A stretch of 53,942 bases of DNA from Clostridium sp. (GTDB lineage Bacteria; Bacillota; Clostridia; Lachnospirales; Lachnospiraceae), in the NCBI GenBank assembly GCA_031275405.1, contig JAISOV010000028.1, forward strand, positions 1-53,942. The letters run 5' to 3'. This document shows positions 26,401 to 35,980 of the stretch, in pieces. A model generated the notes under the pieces. That model did no database searches and was not told the DNA's origin. It worked only from the letters and a program-made list of their open reading frames with translations. Within the stretch, counting starts at the first letter, position 1. Each line of letters begins with the position of its first letter. Both the position numbers and the translations under genes were made by a program.

Positions 26401-27709
26401 GGCCGCTTCCGGCTCCGGACGCCGGGTCTCGTCCTGCGCGATCACCAAAGTGCCGTTTACCGAAGAAATGCGGAAAGAGTATACGATCATCTGCCCCCAG
26501 ATGTCGCCTATCCACTTCGAGATCCTGGAACCGGCCTTCCGTGCCTGCGGCTACCAGTTCGAGGTGCTGACAAACGACAACAAACATTCCGTGGACGTCG
26601 GCTTACAGTACGTCAACAACGACGCCTGTTATCCGTCCCTGCTCGTGGTGGGGCAGATCATGGAAGCCCTGCTGTCCGGCAAGTACGACCTGAACCGGAC
26701 GGCCATCATCATGTCTCAGACCGGCGGCGGCTGCCGCGCCACCAATTATATCGGCTTCATCCGCCGTGCCTTGGAAAAGGCCGGTATGCCGCAGATTCCC
26801 GTGATTTCCCTGAACCTCGGCGGCATCGAGACCAACCCGGGCTTTCGCCTGAACCCTGATCTGCTCCTGCGCGCCGCGATCAGCGCACAGTTCGGCGATC
26901 TCTTCATGCGCTGCGTCTACCGTATGCGCCCTTATGAAGCCGTTCCCGGCAGCGTGGACGCGCTCCACCGGAAGTGGCTGGAAACCGTGCGGAAATTCGT
27001 ATCCGCGAAACGCCTTGCCCTATGGAAGTTCCCCTCCTTATGCCGCTCTATCATCCGCGACTTTGACCGGATCCCCACGCTGGACATCGTCAAGCCGAAG
27101 GTAGGGGTCGTGGGCGAGATTCTCGTGAAATTCTCCCCCGCCGGGAACAACTATCTGGTGGAACTGCTGGAAGCGGAAGGAGCGGAAGCCGTTGTTCCGG
27201 ATCTGATCGATTTTATGCTGTACTGCTTCTACAATCAGGTTTATAAAGCCGCGAACCTAGGCACCAGCCGGAGGGCCGCCCGCCTGTCCGCTCTTGGGAT
27301 CTGGGTCATCGAGCATATCCTGCGGGGCGCATCCGTAAAGGCGCTGCGCAAGAGCCGCCACTTTACGCCGCCTACTCCCATACGGGAAATCGCAGGCTTT
27401 GCCGAACCCATCGTATCGATCGGGAACCAGACCGGAGAGGGGTGGTTCCTGACCGGGGAAATGGTGGAACTGATCCATGACGGGGTTCCGAATATCGTAT
27501 GCGCCCAGCCCTTCGGCTGCCTGCCGAACCATGTGGTGGGAAAAGGGGTCATCAAAGCGCTGCGCAGGCACTATCCACAGTCCAATATCGTGGCAATCGA
27601 CTACGATCCCGGAGCAAGCGAAGTGAACCAGCTGAACCGGATCAAGCTGATGCTGTCCACGGCGCAGAAGAATTTAAGAGAAACGCGGGAAAAAAGGGAA
27701 GCTTCCTAG
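23408..27709 (+). CDS. 2-hydroxyacyl-CoA dehydratase activase-like fused protein
   Basis: A 1433-residue protein related to BcrAD/BadFG activators and 2-hydroxyglutaryl-CoA dehydratase. Order: first ASKHA ATPase domain ([21 protein letters not shown]), second ASKHA domain ([31 protein letters not shown]), a linker with KCKGCTNNC and NRCERG Cys motifs, a CoA-activase-associated domain (about residues 680-1000), and a C-terminal HgdB-like part ([30 protein letters not shown]). Activators use ATP and a bridging [4Fe-4S] cluster to push one electron into the dehydratase. Such fused proteins of about 1400 residues are widespread in Clostridia and their own substrate is unknown. The start MNNRLQEE is preceded by GAAAGGATAT. 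Single gene with its own promoter. Confidence 0.88.
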   Translation: MNNRLQEEPEKITCLGIDIGSTTVKIAVVEAPHTVLFSDYERHFANIRETLAGLLRKAYGQLGNIRLYPMITGSGGLTLASHLNIPFHQEVIAVAEALRELAPETDVAIELGGEDAKIIYFEDGNVEQRMNGICAGGTGSFIDQMASLIQTDAEGLNEYAKNYRSLYTIAARCGVFAKSDIQPLINEGATKEDLAASIFQAVVNQTISGLACGKPIRGHVAFLGGPLHFLSQLREAFIRTLRLDDAHVVSTENSHLFAAIGSALSCRDGEAAAVSLEEMVQKLSQEIRMEFEVERMEPLFGSQEEYEDFTERHSRHRVKAGQLSAYRGRAFLGIDAGSTTTKIALTGEDGSLLYSFYSSNDGSPLKTAFQALKEIYALLPEGVEIARSCSTGYGEALMKAAFLLDDGEVETVAHYRAAAFFNPQVDCILDIGGQDMKCIKIRNQTVDSVQLNEACSSGCGSFIETFAKSLNFSVQDFAKVALFAEHPIDLGTRCTVFMNSKVKQAQKEGAQVADISAGLAYSVIKNALFKVIKVSDASELGRNIVVQGGTFYNDAVLRGFEKIAGCEAIRPDIAGIMGAFGAALIARERFLEGRPTTMLSYEKLCELQFETSMAKCKGCTNNCRLTISRFSGGRQYVSGNRCERGIGGQKNAHNVPNLYEYKLQRVFGYAPLEASQASRGTVGIPRVLNMYENYPFWYTFFTLLGYRVVLSPVSTHQIYELGIESIPSESECYPAKLAHGHVAWLMKQGITFIFYPALFYEREEVEGANNHYNCPIVTSYSENIKNNMEELKQEKIVFRNPFLSFRSLDTVIPVLIREFPQIPPAEVIAACEKGWEEMQNARKDISQKGEEVLEYLKETGKHGIVLAGRPYHIDPEIHHGIPELITSYDIAVLTEDSISHLAAPERPLIVSDQWMYHSRLYAAASYVRTTDRLDLVQLNSFGCGLDAVTTDQVNDILSGSGKIYTCLKIDEVNNLGAARIRIRSLLSAIRVRQEKEQEAASGSGRRVSSCAITKVPFTEEMRKEYTIICPQMSPIHFEILEPAFRACGYQFEVLTNDNKHSVDVGLQYVNNDACYPSLLVVGQIMEALLSGKYDLNRTAIIMSQTGGGCRATNYIGFIRRALEKAGMPQIPVISLNLGGIETNPGFRLNPDLLLRAAISAQFGDLFMRCVYRMRPYEAVPGSVDALHRKWLETVRKFVSAKRLALWKFPSLCRSIIRDFDRIPTLDIVKPKVGVVGEILVKFSPAGNNYLVELLEAEGAEAVVPDLIDFMLYCFYNQVYKAANLGTSRRAARLSALGIWVIEHILRGASVKALRKSRHFTPPTPIREIAGFAEPIVSIGNQTGEGWFLTGEMVELIHDGVPNIVCAQPFGCLPNHVVGKGVIKALRRHYPQSNIVAIDYDPGASEVNQLNRIKLMLSTAQKNLRETREKREAS

Positions 27710-27749
27710 ACGGCTCTGGCATATAGCGGGAAGCTTCCCCGACCGCCGG

Positions 27750-28358
27750 TCACTGGACGGACCAGACCACGGATTTGACAGTGGCATAATTTGACAGGAT
27801 ATTTTCCTGCCACAGAGCCTGCACGTTAGCCTGTTCTTCTTCGTAGCCCGCTTTTCTTGCCGCTGACCGCGGGATCCGGAAGACCAGGCTCGCCGCTTCA
27901 TAAGGCACGTCCAGCACCAGCATATCATAGATCTCCCCGGTCGTGCGCACGACGAACCCTCTGCTGTTCATCTCCGGGGGGACTAGGTTATAGGCGCCCG
28001 CTTGAAAGGTGATGAAATATTCCCCTTCCGCCTTCTGTTTGTCCGTAACGGTAAGGTCGCCTACCATCACCACGACCTGTAAACTGCGGTTGTTCACCAG
28101 ATGGTAAAGATAAGCGCACAGCAGAAAGACTACGGCGACAAGGAACACGATGATAAGGGTTCTTTTGTACGGTCTGCCGTTTTGCGTTTTTTTCGCTTCC
28201 GGGAGCGCGGAGACACCGCTTGTTTCCTCCTGCGGCTGCGGTTCCCGGCTGCCCTGCTCCGGCTTCCGGTGGGCATATTTGCGGCTGTCCGATTTGTCCG
28301 ATTTGTCGGATTCTGATTTCCGACTGTCTTGTGCCTTTGGTACTTCTTGTTCGTACAT
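27750..28358 (-). CDS. single-span membrane protein, unknown
   Basis: A 202-residue protein starts MYEQEVPKAQDSRKSES (GGAGAGGAAA upstream). The first 65 residues are polar, with runs of Ser/Lys/Asp (SDKSDKSDSRKY) and likely disordered; then one membrane segment (TLIIVFLVAVVFLLCAYLYHL) and an extracellular mixed domain of about 115 residues (VGDLTVTDKQKAEGEYFITF). An in-frame start 17 codons upstream lacks a better ribosome site. It follows tcdA by 37 bases, probably in one unit. No domain recognised. Confidence 0.75.
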   Translation of the reverse strand: MYEQEVPKAQDSRKSESDKSDKSDSRKYAHRKPEQGSREPQPQEETSGVSALPEAKKTQNGRPYKRTLIIVFLVAVVFLLCAYLYHLVNNRSLQVVVMVGDLTVTDKQKAEGEYFITFQAGAYNLVPPEMNSRGFVVRTTGEIYDMLVLDVPYEAASLVFRIPRSAARKAGYEEEQANVQALWQENILSNYATVKSVVWSVQ

Positions 28359-28395
28359 TTTCCTCTCCTTTTCGTCTGGGTGGTTCCTGCCCCGT

Positions 28396-29151
28396 TCAGG
28401 GGAACGCAAGATCTTTTAAGACTTCTCCCGCGATGATCAGTCCCGCCACAGACGGAACGAACGCCACGCTTCCGGGAATATCCCTTCTTTGAGTGCATTT
28501 ACGCTTCGCCCCGGCAGGGCAGATACAGTGGCTCCGGCAGCTGATGGACAGATCCTGCAGCGGACGGACGGGCTTTTCCGTAGAATACACCACTTTCAGC
28601 TTTTTTACCCCTCTCTTTTTCAGCTCCCTGCGCATGACCTTTGCCAGAGGACACATAGAAGTCGTGTAAATATCCGCCACCTGCAGTTTGGTAGGATCCA
28701 GCTTGTTCCCGGCTCCCATACAGCTGATGATGGGCGTTCCGGCACTCTGCGCCCGCAGAACCAGCTCGATCTTGGCCGTCACCGTATCCACCGCGTCCAC
28801 CACATAGGAATAGGCGGAAAAATCAAACTCATCCGCTGTTTCCGGCAGATAGAAACATTTATGGGCGACGACCTGCGCCTGGGGATCAATGTCCAGAATC
28901 CTTTCTTTCATGACATCCACCTTGTCTTGCCCGAGGGTCTTTCTGGTCGCGATGATCTGCCGGTTACAGTTGGTCAGACATATTTTGTCGTCGTCAATCA
29001 GATCGAAAGCCCCCACTCCGCTCCTTGCCAAGGCTTCCGCCACGTATCCGCCCACTCCCCCGATTCCGAAGATCGCCACTTTCGCGTTTTTCAGCCGTTC
29101 CATGGCTTCTTCCCCTAAGAGCAGCTGTGTCCTTGAAAACTGGTTCAGCAT
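28396..29151 (-). CDS. tcdA: tRNA threonylcarbamoyladenosine dehydratase TcdA
   Basis: A 251-residue E1-like (ThiF/MoeB family) enzyme that cyclises t6A37 of tRNAs to ct6A using ATP. Nucleotide-binding GIGGVGGYVAEAL (about residues 30-42), DDDKICLTNCNRQ, then DAVDTVTAKIEL and a C-terminal part with two CxxC-free Cys sites (ISCMGAGNK and CICPAG). The length and order match TcdA (CsdL/YgdL) rather than ThiF or MoeB. Older name in databases: HesA/MoeB/ThiF family protein. Confidence 0.88.
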   Translation of the reverse strand: MLNQFSRTQLLLGEEAMERLKNAKVAIFGIGGVGGYVAEALARSGVGAFDLIDDDKICLTNCNRQIIATRKTLGQDKVDVMKERILDIDPQAQVVAHKCFYLPETADEFDFSAYSYVVDAVDTVTAKIELVLRAQSAGTPIISCMGAGNKLDPTKLQVADIYTTSMCPLAKVMRRELKKRGVKKLKVVYSTEKPVRPLQDLSISCRSHCICPAGAKRKCTQRRDIPGSVAFVPSVAGLIIAGEVLKDLAFP

Positions 29152-29194
29152 GACCGCCCCCCTGTCTCCCCTTCCTTGCCGTTACCCTAACACA

Positions 29195-29230
29195 AAAGAG
29201 CATATCATTCCGCGGAACAATATGCTCTTT
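29195..29230 (-). terminator. terminator of rpsB-tsf
   Basis: Perfect 11-bp arms AAAGAGCATAT (29195-29205) and its complement (29220-29230), with TTCCGCGGAA in the loop. Read leftward it is followed by TTTTGTGTT, a usable U-tract. It lies 80 bases after the tsf stop codon and 44 bases before the tcdA start. Confidence 0.7.
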
Positions 29231-29309
29231 CCCGCTTTCACAGCTTATCCTAAAACGAAGTTTCATTTTAATCCCGGCGGCGCCGATGCCCCCCCAGCCG
29301 CAGTACCTT

Positions 29310-30248
29310 TTATTTCCCGACCTGTGCCGCTACTTCCGCCGCAAAGTCATCTTGTTTCTTTTCGAGTCCCTCGCCCGTCTCAAAACGCACGAACCTCTTG
29401 AGGGCAAACCTCGCCCCGGTTTCCTTTGCGGTCTGGGCGACATACTGGGCAACGGTCTGTTTGCCGTCTTCCGCTTTCACATAGATCTGATCCAGCAGAC
29501 AGATTTCTTTCAGCTGCTTGCTCAGCCGCCCTGCCACGGCTCCCTCGACCACTTTTGCCGGTTTCCCCTCCATCTTAGGATCCGCTTCGATCTGTGCCTT
29601 GATGATCTCCTTTTCGTGGGCCTTGTACTCTTCGGAAATCTCGTCCGCAGATACGTATCTGGGGGAAAGCGCCGCAATCTGCATGGCAATGTTCACCAGC
29701 GCTTCTTTCAGCCGATCGTTCACAAGGTCGGAAGCCGCTTCCACGACAACGCCGATCCTGCCGCCGCCGTGGAGATAAGTTGCTACGAAGCCGTCCGCCG
29801 CCTCTATTTTCTCAAACCTCCGGATGTTCAGGTTCTCGCCGATGACAGCAATTTTTTCCACCAAAGCTTCTTTCACCGTCTTGGTCGGATCCTCCTGCCA
29901 GCTTTCCGCCAAGAAAGATTCCACGTCGGAAGCCTCGGAATGGAGTACCTGTACCGCCACCGCTTCCACATATTTCTGGAAATCCTCGTTCTTTGCCACG
30001 AAGTCCGTCTCGGAATTGACTTCCACCACTGCCGCCGCCGTGTCGCCCTCTGCGGCAATACGGCAGATACCTTCCGCCGCGATCCTGCCCGCCTTCTTTT
30101 CCGCCTTTGCCTGTCCGTTCTTTCTGAGGAACTCGACCGCTTCGTCTACATCCCCGTTCGTTTCATTCAGTGCCTTTTTGCAATCCATCATACCCGCGCC
30201 GGTCATCTCGCGCAGGTTCTTGACCATAGCCGCTGTAATATCTGCCAT
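29310..30248 (-). CDS. tsf: elongation factor Ts
   Basis: EF-Ts of 312 residues, the GDP exchange factor for EF-Tu. N-terminal UBA-like domain MADITAAMVKNLREMTGAGMM..CKKALNETNGD, core TDFVAKNEDF (EF-Tu contact region TDFVxxN), coiled-coil and C-terminal dimer-like subdomain. The start at 30248 has AAAGGATG about 9 bases upstream; a start 4 codons earlier would leave no spacer. Second gene of the classic rpsB-tsf operon. Confidence 0.97.
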   Translation of the reverse strand: MADITAAMVKNLREMTGAGMMDCKKALNETNGDVDEAVEFLRKNGQAKAEKKAGRIAAEGICRIAAEGDTAAAVVEVNSETDFVAKNEDFQKYVEAVAVQVLHSEASDVESFLAESWQEDPTKTVKEALVEKIAVIGENLNIRRFEKIEAADGFVATYLHGGGRIGVVVEAASDLVNDRLKEALVNIAMQIAALSPRYVSADEISEEYKAHEKEIIKAQIEADPKMEGKPAKVVEGAVAGRLSKQLKEICLLDQIYVKAEDGKQTVAQYVAQTAKETGARFALKRFVRFETGEGLEKKQDDFAAEVAAQVGK

Positions 30249-30313
30249 TTTTATGACCATCCTTTCCTAAATTCCTATCGTCTTATCTGCCATGCGGCTC
30301 GTTACGGTTCCAT

Positions 30314-30400
30314 GGAACCGGCTGACCACATTCAGCAGGAACCCCTGACCACATTCAGCAGGAACCGCTGACCACATTCAGCAGGAACCGCTGAATGGGA
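30314..30400. repeat. three tandem 23/24-bp repeats between rpsB and tsf
   Basis: Units start at 30314 (24 bases), 30338 (23) and 30361 (23), with a partial fourth at 30384; shared core TGACCACATTCAGCA followed by GGAACC. Each unit can pair GCTGA with TCAGC. They lie in the 200-base spacer between the two genes of the operon and may affect tsf expression through mRNA folding. Confidence 0.85.
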
Positions 30401-30452
30401 ACTGCAATTTTTATCCGGCAGCTCCCGCTTGGCTGCGAGCGCCCTAAAACGG

Positions 30453-31226
30453 TCACTGCGCCGCCGCGATCTCTTCTATGCCGGCATCCGCCTTATCCCT
30501 CGGCTCTTCCGCCGCCTGCAGCTGTTCTTCTTCTGAAGCGGCCTCGCCTTGGTTGGCTTCCACCACGGCATCCGCCATTTTGGACACGATCAGCTTCACC
30601 GCACGGATCGCATCGTCATTTCCCGGAATGATATAATCCAGTTCTTCCGGGTCGCAGTTGGTATCGCCGATACCGATCAGGGTGATCCCCAAGGTGTGCG
30701 CTTCCTGTACGCAGATTCTTTCCTTTTTCGGATCTACTACAAAAATAGCGTCCGGAACTCTGGGCATGGTCTTGATTCCGCCAAGGTTCTTTTCCAGCCT
30801 TTCCCATTCTTTCCGGATCTTTAAGACCTCTTTTTTAGGCAGGACTTCAAAAGTGCCGTCCTGAGACATGGTTTCAATGACACGGAGTCTTTCGATCCGG
30901 GAACGGATGGTCTTAAAGTTTGTGAGCATACCGCCCAGCCATCTTTCCTTTACATAATACATGCCGCAGCGCTCCGCTTCCGCTTTGATGGCGTCCTGCG
31001 CCTGCTTCTTGGTGCCTACGAACAAGATGATGCCGCCCTGCGCCACAATCTCGGAGATGGCGTTGTACGCCTCATCCACTTTCCCCACCGACTTCTGCAG
31101 ATCGATGATGTGGATCCCGTTCCGCTCCGTAAAAATATAGGGAGCCATCTTAGGGTTCCACCTTCTGGTCTGATGTCCGAAGTGGACACCTGCTTCCAAC
31201 AGCTGTTTCATGGAAATAACGCTCAT
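30453..31226 (-). CDS. rpsB: ribosomal protein S2
   Basis: Small-subunit protein S2, 257 residues. Start [32 protein letters not shown] (GGAGGTAGAAAA upstream), [23 protein letters not shown] and [19 protein letters not shown] are family blocks. The C-terminal tail is acidic ([19 protein letters not shown]). The longer frame to 31361 lies in the leader and is not supported. Confidence 0.97.
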   Translation of the reverse strand: MSVISMKQLLEAGVHFGHQTRRWNPKMAPYIFTERNGIHIIDLQKSVGKVDEAYNAISEIVAQGGIILFVGTKKQAQDAIKAEAERCGMYYVKERWLGGMLTNFKTIRSRIERLRVIETMSQDGTFEVLPKKEVLKIRKEWERLEKNLGGIKTMPRVPDAIFVVDPKKERICVQEAHTLGITLIGIGDTNCDPEELDYIIPGNDDAIRAVKLIVSKMADAVVEANQGEAASEEEQLQAAEEPRDKADAGIEEIAAAQ

Positions 31227-31252
31227 TTTTCTACCTCCGTTTGGTTTGCTTC

Positions 31253-31343
31253 CGTATGCCGTTTGCCGTGTCCGCGTCAAGAACAGGCCTCCTCCCGCAG
31301 CTATTCCCGAATGGCGGGAACACCACTGCCGAATGGGCATACG
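31253..31343 (-). promoter_or_regulatory. possible structured rpsB leader
   Basis: In the 135-base leader, CGTATGCC (31253-31260) can pair with GGCATACG (31336-31343), enclosing a hairpin TTCCCG (31304-31309) / CGGGAA (31315-31320). A closing stem with internal hairpin near the ribosome site is what S2-binding autoregulatory leaders look like. It is a proposal from pairing only. Confidence 0.4.
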
Positions 31344-31363
31344 TGTTTTTTCATAACTCATGA

Positions 31364-31392
31364 ATTATACCATGATTGCTGATAACTGGCAA
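31364..31392 (-). promoter_or_regulatory. rpsB-tsf promoter
   Basis: Minus strand -35 TTGCCA (31387-31392), 17-base spacer, -10 TATAAT (31364-31369), about 138 bases before the rpsB start. Confidence 0.8.
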
Positions 31393-31404
31393 GAGGTTTT
31401 TTAA

Positions 31405-31432
31405 GAACCCACGTGGGTTTCCACGTGGGTTC
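31405..31432. repeat. 12-bp inverted repeat upstream of rpsB promoter
   Basis: Perfect arms GAACCCACGTGG (31405-31416) and complement (31421-31432), 4-base loop. It lies just upstream of the rpsB -35 box and downstream of the leftward ABC permease gene. There is no T-tract leftward (TTAAAAAACC follows), so termination is uncertain. Bases 31433-31526 show nothing else. Confidence 0.6.
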
Positions 31433-31526
31433 CCGCTGCCCGGCAAGGGCTGCTGATCCCATCCAGCCAGAGCAGCCGGCTGGAACATCATGTACATCAG
31501 TCGCCACCCAGCATGAGCCGCCTGCT

Positions 31527-32354
31527 CTATTCCAGATTCAGCTTCCTGGTAATGATCAGATAGCTGACCACATATAGGACGGCTGCCGTGACGAGCGAGA
31601 ATGCCATATGGTAGCTGTTGGCGGACGCCATCGAAGCGATTCCGAAAAAAAACGAACTGCGGAGCAAGGCGGGCATTACCAGAAGAGACGACAGGAAAGA
31701 AGTCGCCAGGTTCAAGCCTAAATAGCAGACCACCGCCATCATGATCCTATGTCTGGAAGAAAGCTGTCCCAGTGTCACCGCCCCATACAGCGACATCGTT
31801 CCAGAAAAGCCCAAGACAACAAGCTGCAGGACGGAGAGCGCGACGATGCCGGCCAGGTTCATGTCCTTCCCATAGATCGCCCGCAGGATCTCGTCCAAGC
31901 TTCCCGGGTTGCTTTTCAGGTAGAGCCAGAGCGTCTGATTCCCGTACCACGGAAGGGAGCAGACCAGCACGATCCCCGATATGCCGACGAACAGCGCCAT
32001 GAGCGCATACCAGCTTCCGCCCACCAGAAGCTTGCTCAGCAGCAGCTTGTGCGGATGAACCGGCAAAGTATGCGTCAAATAGCCCTCTCCGGAGTACATG
32101 GACTGGTAAAACCGCAGCCCGAGGTAAATGCCCATACCGATCGTGACGCCTATCAGCGTGGCCACATAAAGCAGAAGCGACGTAAGGGCGATCCTGCTCT
32201 CCGCCGAAAGCCACTCGCCGTCATAGTCCGAAAAACCGAAAATCGTCCGCAGGGAAACCCTGCCCAGGACGGTCATGGCAGCCAGAAACAGCACGACCAC
32301 CGCAAAGAATTTATAAGTCGCTTTCCACTCATGCCTGATCAATTTCCCTAACAT
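31527..32354 (-). CDS. ABC transporter permease
   Basis: A 275-residue membrane protein, MLGKLIRHEWKATYKFF, with six hydrophobic segments. MLGKLIRHEWK is a common N-terminus of permeases paired with YtrB-type ATPases. Its start overlaps the end of the ATPase gene by 7 bases. Third gene of a GntR-ATPase-permease operon; the exported substrate is unknown, but such YtrA-type sets often respond to cell-envelope antibiotics. Confidence 0.82.
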   Translation of the reverse strand: MLGKLIRHEWKATYKFFAVVVLFLAAMTVLGRVSLRTIFGFSDYDGEWLSAESRIALTSLLLYVATLIGVTIGMGIYLGLRFYQSMYSGEGYLTHTLPVHPHKLLLSKLLVGGSWYALMALFVGISGIVLVCSLPWYGNQTLWLYLKSNPGSLDEILRAIYGKDMNLAGIVALSVLQLVVLGFSGTMSLYGAVTLGQLSSRHRIMMAVVCYLGLNLATSFLSSLLVMPALLRSSFFFGIASMASANSYHMAFSLVTAAVLYVVSYLIITRKLNLE

Positions 32355-33052
32355 GCAAACACCTCCCTGAAATAAGCATCCACCGATTTCCCATGCTGCT
32401 TCCTGATCGTGTCCACCGAATCGTGCAGCAGCAGCTGACCCTGGCGCAGGAAAATCACTTCGTCCAGAACCTGTTCAATATCCCCGATCAGATGTGTCGC
32501 CAGAAGCACCGTGGCTTCCGGACTGTAGTTGCTGATGATCGTGCGCAGGATATAATCCCTTGCCGCCGGATCCACGCCCGCGATAGGTTCATCCAGGATA
32601 TACAGCTGCGCCGCCCGGCTCATGACCAGGATCAGCTGGACTTTTTCCTTCGTTCCTTTCGAGAGCGTCTTCATCCGGTCGGAAGGTCTGATATTCAGGC
32701 TCGTGAGCATTTCCAGAGCTTTTTCTTTCCTGAAATCCAGATAAAAATCATGATAGTACGCCAGCAGCTCGCTTACGCGCCAGCTGTTGTTCAGGAACGT
32801 CTTGTCCGGCAAATAGGCGACCTGCGCTTTGGTCTCCACGCCCGGCGCCCGCCCGTTGATACGGACGCTTCCCTGCGTCGGCACGAGAAGTCCGTTCAGC
32901 ATCTTGATCAGCGTCGTCTTCCCGCTGCCGTTCGGCCCCAGAAGCCCGACGATCTTGCCGCCGGAAAGCCGCAGGGACATATTGCTGATCGCCACATTCC
33001 TTGTCTGATAAGTTTTGGTCAGATTTACAAGCTCTAACAAGTCGTTCATCAT
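32348..33052 (-). CDS. ABC transporter ATP-binding protein
   Basis: A 234-residue ATPase: Walker A GPNGSGKTT, signature LSKGTKEK, Walker B LYILDEPIAGVDP and switch His ATHL. The KGTKEK signature is typical for the YtrB/GntR-linked group. AAGGAGAGAGG precedes two adjacent Met codons (33052 or 33049). It follows the GntR regulator by 19 bases. Confidence 0.9.
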   Translation of the reverse strand: MMNDLLELVNLTKTYQTRNVAISNMSLRLSGGKIVGLLGPNGSGKTTLIKMLNGLLVPTQGSVRINGRAPGVETKAQVAYLPDKTFLNNSWRVSELLAYYHDFYLDFRKEKALEMLTSLNIRPSDRMKTLSKGTKEKVQLILVMSRAAQLYILDEPIAGVDPAARDYILRTIISNYSPEATVLLATHLIGDIEQVLDEVIFLRQGQLLLHDSVDTIRKQHGKSVDAYFREVFAC

Positions 33053-33071
33053 CCTCTCTCCTTCCGCCCCG

Positions 33072-33428
33072 TCATCCTTCTTTCCGCAGAAACTCCACGC
33101 TCTCTTTTTCCGTGTAACCCAGCTCTTTCATCCTGCGGAAAAAGAGTTCCGCATATCCTGCGGCCGTTTTTTCCTTGATCTCCCGGATCATCTCCGGCTT
33201 CTCCGTCACCGTGCGCCCGTTCGTCCTCTGAGTCAGGATCAGTCCGCTGCGTTCGAGTTCCGCAAAGGCTTTCTGCATGGTATTGGGATTGACCGCCGCC
33301 ACGGTCGCAAGTTCCCTGACACTTGGCAGCTTGCTCCCCGGCGGGTATTGCCCGGACATGATCTGCATACGGATCCTTTCCGCCAACTGCGCATAAATCG
33401 GCTGATCAGAATTTAATTCCCATGCCAT
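33072..33428 (-). CDS. GntR-family regulator, YtrA type
   Basis: A 118-residue regulator: MAWELNSDQPIYAQLAERIR, then winged-helix PGSKLPSVRELATVAAVNPNTMQKAFAELE and a short C-terminal helical tail in place of a ligand domain, the YtrA subfamily plan. The start at 33428 has AGGAGGACGTAT upstream; the frame open to 33515 is not supported. It likely represses its own operon through the inverted repeat at 33692-33711 and is released by a signal such as a membrane-active antibiotic; the inducer is inferred from relatives. Confidence 0.9.
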   Translation of the reverse strand: MAWELNSDQPIYAQLAERIRMQIMSGQYPPGSKLPSVRELATVAAVNPNTMQKAFAELERSGLILTQRTNGRTVTEKPEMIREIKEKTAAGYAELFFRRMKELGYTEKESVEFLRKEG

Positions 33429-33488
33429 ATACGTCCTCCTTTTTCTTGTGAAAACACCACGATTCAGATAGCCTGTTGGAACGCGGAT

Positions 33489-33612
33489 CAGCATTCCCCC
33501 GCTTCCAGTACGCAAAGAGCTAAGCGGCGGGGATAGAGGAGCTGCTTCTTAGCTGCGAAGCAGACTGCGTTCCTGAGCAGGTAACGCAACGAAATGCGAA
33601 GGAACACTTGAC
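33489..33612. repeat. dispersed intergenic repeat, copy C (family 2)
   Basis: CCCCCGCTTCCAGTACGCAAAG, AAGCGGCGGGG, a hairpin GCTGCTTCTTAGCTGCGAAGCAG and GCGTTCCTGAGCAGGTAACGCA with TGCGAAGGAAC. It matches copy B in the same order, with an extra 25-base hairpin. It lies between the promoter and start of the GntR gene, thus in its 5' leader. Confidence 0.65.
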
Positions 33613-33681
33613 CATTCCAGATATTCCCAACGAACATGCTCTGCCGCCCCCGCTAAACAGTAACGTTCTCATTTTTATATG

Positions 33682-33712
33682 ATTGTACCGCTGTATTGTT
33701 TTCTTAATACAA
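33682..33712 (-). promoter_or_regulatory. GntR operon promoter with candidate operator
   Basis: On the minus strand, -10 TACAAT (33682-33687). Directly upstream is an inverted repeat TGTATT-N8-AATACA (33692-33711), placed where a repressor would block RNA polymerase. A -35 is weak (TTGTAT with a 19-base spacer). Bases 33720-33905 hold nothing recognised. Confidence 0.5.
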
Positions 33713-33909
33713 TTATGCATGAGGGAAGCAGGTTTGGCAAGAACAATTTCCTTCCATTTTCTAGTATATCTTGGATGATTTCATGATCCGTACCGCTTGC
33801 CCTGCTTGCCACAGCTGACTCCTATCGGCGGGATCTTTCCGCCAAACAGCTTTTAGAATACTATGTAACAGCACTCCCTGTCACTGCGGGCTTCCCCTTC
33901 CATTTCCTC

Positions 33910-33938
33910 TTGCGTCCATACGGAGGAAGTGCTATACT
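33910..33938 (+). promoter_or_regulatory. typA promoter
   Basis: -35 TTGCGT (33910-33915), 17-base spacer, -10 TATACT (33933-33938), about 58 bases before the typA ATG. Confidence 0.65.
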
Positions 33939-33995
33939 GTAACAGTTTGAAAAATGCTACTGAAAAACGTACCAACATACACGGACGGGAGTTTT

Positions 33996-35831
33996 ATGAA
34001 ACAGAAAAGAGAAGACATCAGAAACATCGCCATCATTGCCCACGTAGACCACGGCAAGACCACTTTGGTGGATGAGCTGCTGAAACAGAGCGGCGTATTC
34101 CGGGCGGGGCAGGAAGTGGCGGAACGGGTCATGGATTCTAACGATATTGAACGGGAACGGGGAATCACCATCCTTTCTAAGAATACGGCGGTGACTTATC
34201 AGAACACCAAGATCAACATCATCGACACCCCCGGCCACGCCGATTTCGGCGGCGAGGTGGAGCGGGTGCTGAAAATGGTCAACGGGGTCGTCCTCGTGGT
34301 AGACGCTTTCGAGGGCGCCATGCCCCAGACCAAATTCGTGCTGCGCAAAGCTCTGGAATGGAAGCTTCCCGTCATTGCCTGCATCAACAAGATCGACCGC
34401 CCGGAAGCGCGTCCGGAGGAAGTCATCGAAGAGGTGCTGGAACTGTTCCTGGAACTGGACGCGGACGATTCCCAGTTAGACTGCCCTTTCGTATTCACTT
34501 CGGCAAAGGCGGGAACCGCTTCCCTGTCGCCGGATCAGCCGGGAAACGACATGGTTCCCCTGTTTGAAGCCATTCTGGAATATATTCCTGCGCCGGAGGG
34601 CGATCCCGATGCCGGAACGCAGGTTCTCATCAGCACGATCGACTACAATGAATACGTCGGGCGGATCGGCGTCGGGAAGGTAGATAACGGAAAGATCTCC
34701 GTCAATCAGGAGGTGGTGATCGTCAACCGCCATGAACCCGACAAACAGACCAAAGTAAAGGTAAGCAAGCTGTATGAGTTTGACGGCCTCGCCAAGGTGG
34801 ACGTGAAAGAGGCTTCCATCGGCTCCATCGTGGCAATTTCCGGCATGGGCGACATCCACATCGGCGACACGTTATGTTCCCCGGATCATGTGGCGCCCCT
34901 GCCCTTCCAGAAAATCAGCGAACCTACCATCGTCATGAATTTTATGGTAAACGATTCCCCTCTGGCAGGGCGCGAGGGAAAATATGTCACCAGCCGGCAT
35001 TTACGGGAACGGCTGTTCCGGGAGCTGAACACCGACGTGTCGTTGCGGGTAGAGGAAACGGATTCCCCCGACTGCTTCAAGGTATCCGGACGGGGGGAGC
35101 TTCATCTGTCCGTGCTGATCGAAAACATGCGCCGGGAGGGGTTTGAATTCGCCGTCAGCAAAGCCGAGGTGCTGTATCAAAAGGACGAGCAGGGCAAGAA
35201 ACTGGAGCCGATGGAGTTCTGCTACATCGACGTACCCAACGAACACGCCGGAGCCGTGATCGAAAAACTTGGACAGCGCAAGGGGGAACTGCGGAATATG
35301 GGTTCCATGTCCGGCGGTCTGTACACGCGCCTGGAATTTTCCATCCCGGCAAGGGGGCTGATCGGCTACCGTGGGGAGTTTCTGACCGATACCAAAGGAA
35401 ACGGGATCCTGAACACGGTATTCGACGGTTACGGGCCTTACAAAGGCGACATCCAGTACCGGAAACAGGGTTCCCTGATCGCGTTCGAGGCGGGGGAGGC
35501 CATCGCCTACGGCCTGTACAACGCCCAGGAACGGGGGCTTCTGTTCATCGGCGCGGGGGAAAAAGTGTATGCCGGGATGATCGTCGGGCAGAGCGGCAGG
35601 GGCGAGGACATCGAAATCAACGTCTGCAAGAAAAAACAGCTGACCAATACGAGGGCCTCCGGATCGGACGAAGCGCTGCGCCTGACGCCGCCCAAGATTT
35701 TAAGCCTGGAGCAGGCTCTGGAATTTATTGATACGGACGAGCTTCTGGAAGTGACTCCGGCAAGCCTGCGGATACGGAAGAAAATTCTGGATCCTACCCT
35801 CCGCAAGCGGATGGCCGCTACGAAGAAATAG
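33996..35831 (+). CDS. typA: ribosome-associated GTPase TypA/BipA
   Basis: A translational GTPase of 611 residues that acts in 50S assembly and stress adaptation. G1 AHVDHGKTT, switch 1 with [13 protein letters not shown]3 [16 protein letters not shown]4 [10 protein letters not shown], followed by EF-G-like domains II, III and V and the BipA-specific C-terminal domain ([40 protein letters not shown]). The start [13 protein letters not shown] has GGGAGTTTT upstream. Single gene. Confidence 0.96.
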   Translation: MKQKREDIRNIAIIAHVDHGKTTLVDELLKQSGVFRAGQEVAERVMDSNDIERERGITILSKNTAVTYQNTKINIIDTPGHADFGGEVERVLKMVNGVVLVVDAFEGAMPQTKFVLRKALEWKLPVIACINKIDRPEARPEEVIEEVLELFLELDADDSQLDCPFVFTSAKAGTASLSPDQPGNDMVPLFEAILEYIPAPEGDPDAGTQVLISTIDYNEYVGRIGVGKVDNGKISVNQEVVIVNRHEPDKQTKVKVSKLYEFDGLAKVDVKEASIGSIVAISGMGDIHIGDTLCSPDHVAPLPFQKISEPTIVMNFMVNDSPLAGREGKYVTSRHLRERLFRELNTDVSLRVEETDSPDCFKVSGRGELHLSVLIENMRREGFEFAVSKAEVLYQKDEQGKKLEPMEFCYIDVPNEHAGAVIEKLGQRKGELRNMGSMSGGLYTRLEFSIPARGLIGYRGEFLTDTKGNGILNTVFDGYGPYKGDIQYRKQGSLIAFEAGEAIAYGLYNAQERGLLFIGAGEKVYAGMIVGQSGRGEDIEINVCKKKQLTNTRASGSDEALRLTPPKILSLEQALEFIDTDELLEVTPASLRIRKKILDPTLRKRMAATKK

Positions 35832-35869
35832 GGCGGCGTTCCAAAAAGTTTCCGCGCCAAACGCCGCCC
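35831..35869 (+). terminator. stem-loop at the typA stop codon
   Basis: GGGCGGCGTT (35831-35840) pairs with AACGCCGCCC (35860-35869); it begins at the last base of the stop codon. No U-tract follows, so it may slow exonucleases rather than terminate. A second stem, TGGGAATCTGT (35913-35923) with its complement (35939-35949), lies between typA and the convergent kinase gene. Confidence 0.5.
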
Positions 35870-35980
35870 ACGCAAGGACAGGCGGTTCGACGCGCCCAGC
35901 CCATACTTCTGATGGGAATCTGTCTCCGTTTTATGGAAACAGATTCCCACCGGTCATGACACGGTCTGCCACAGACGGAA

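Noticed and set aside
29286..30371. Rightward frame of 361 codons opposite tsf
   Set aside because: Shadow of tsf; Phe/His/Arg-rich and not protein-like.
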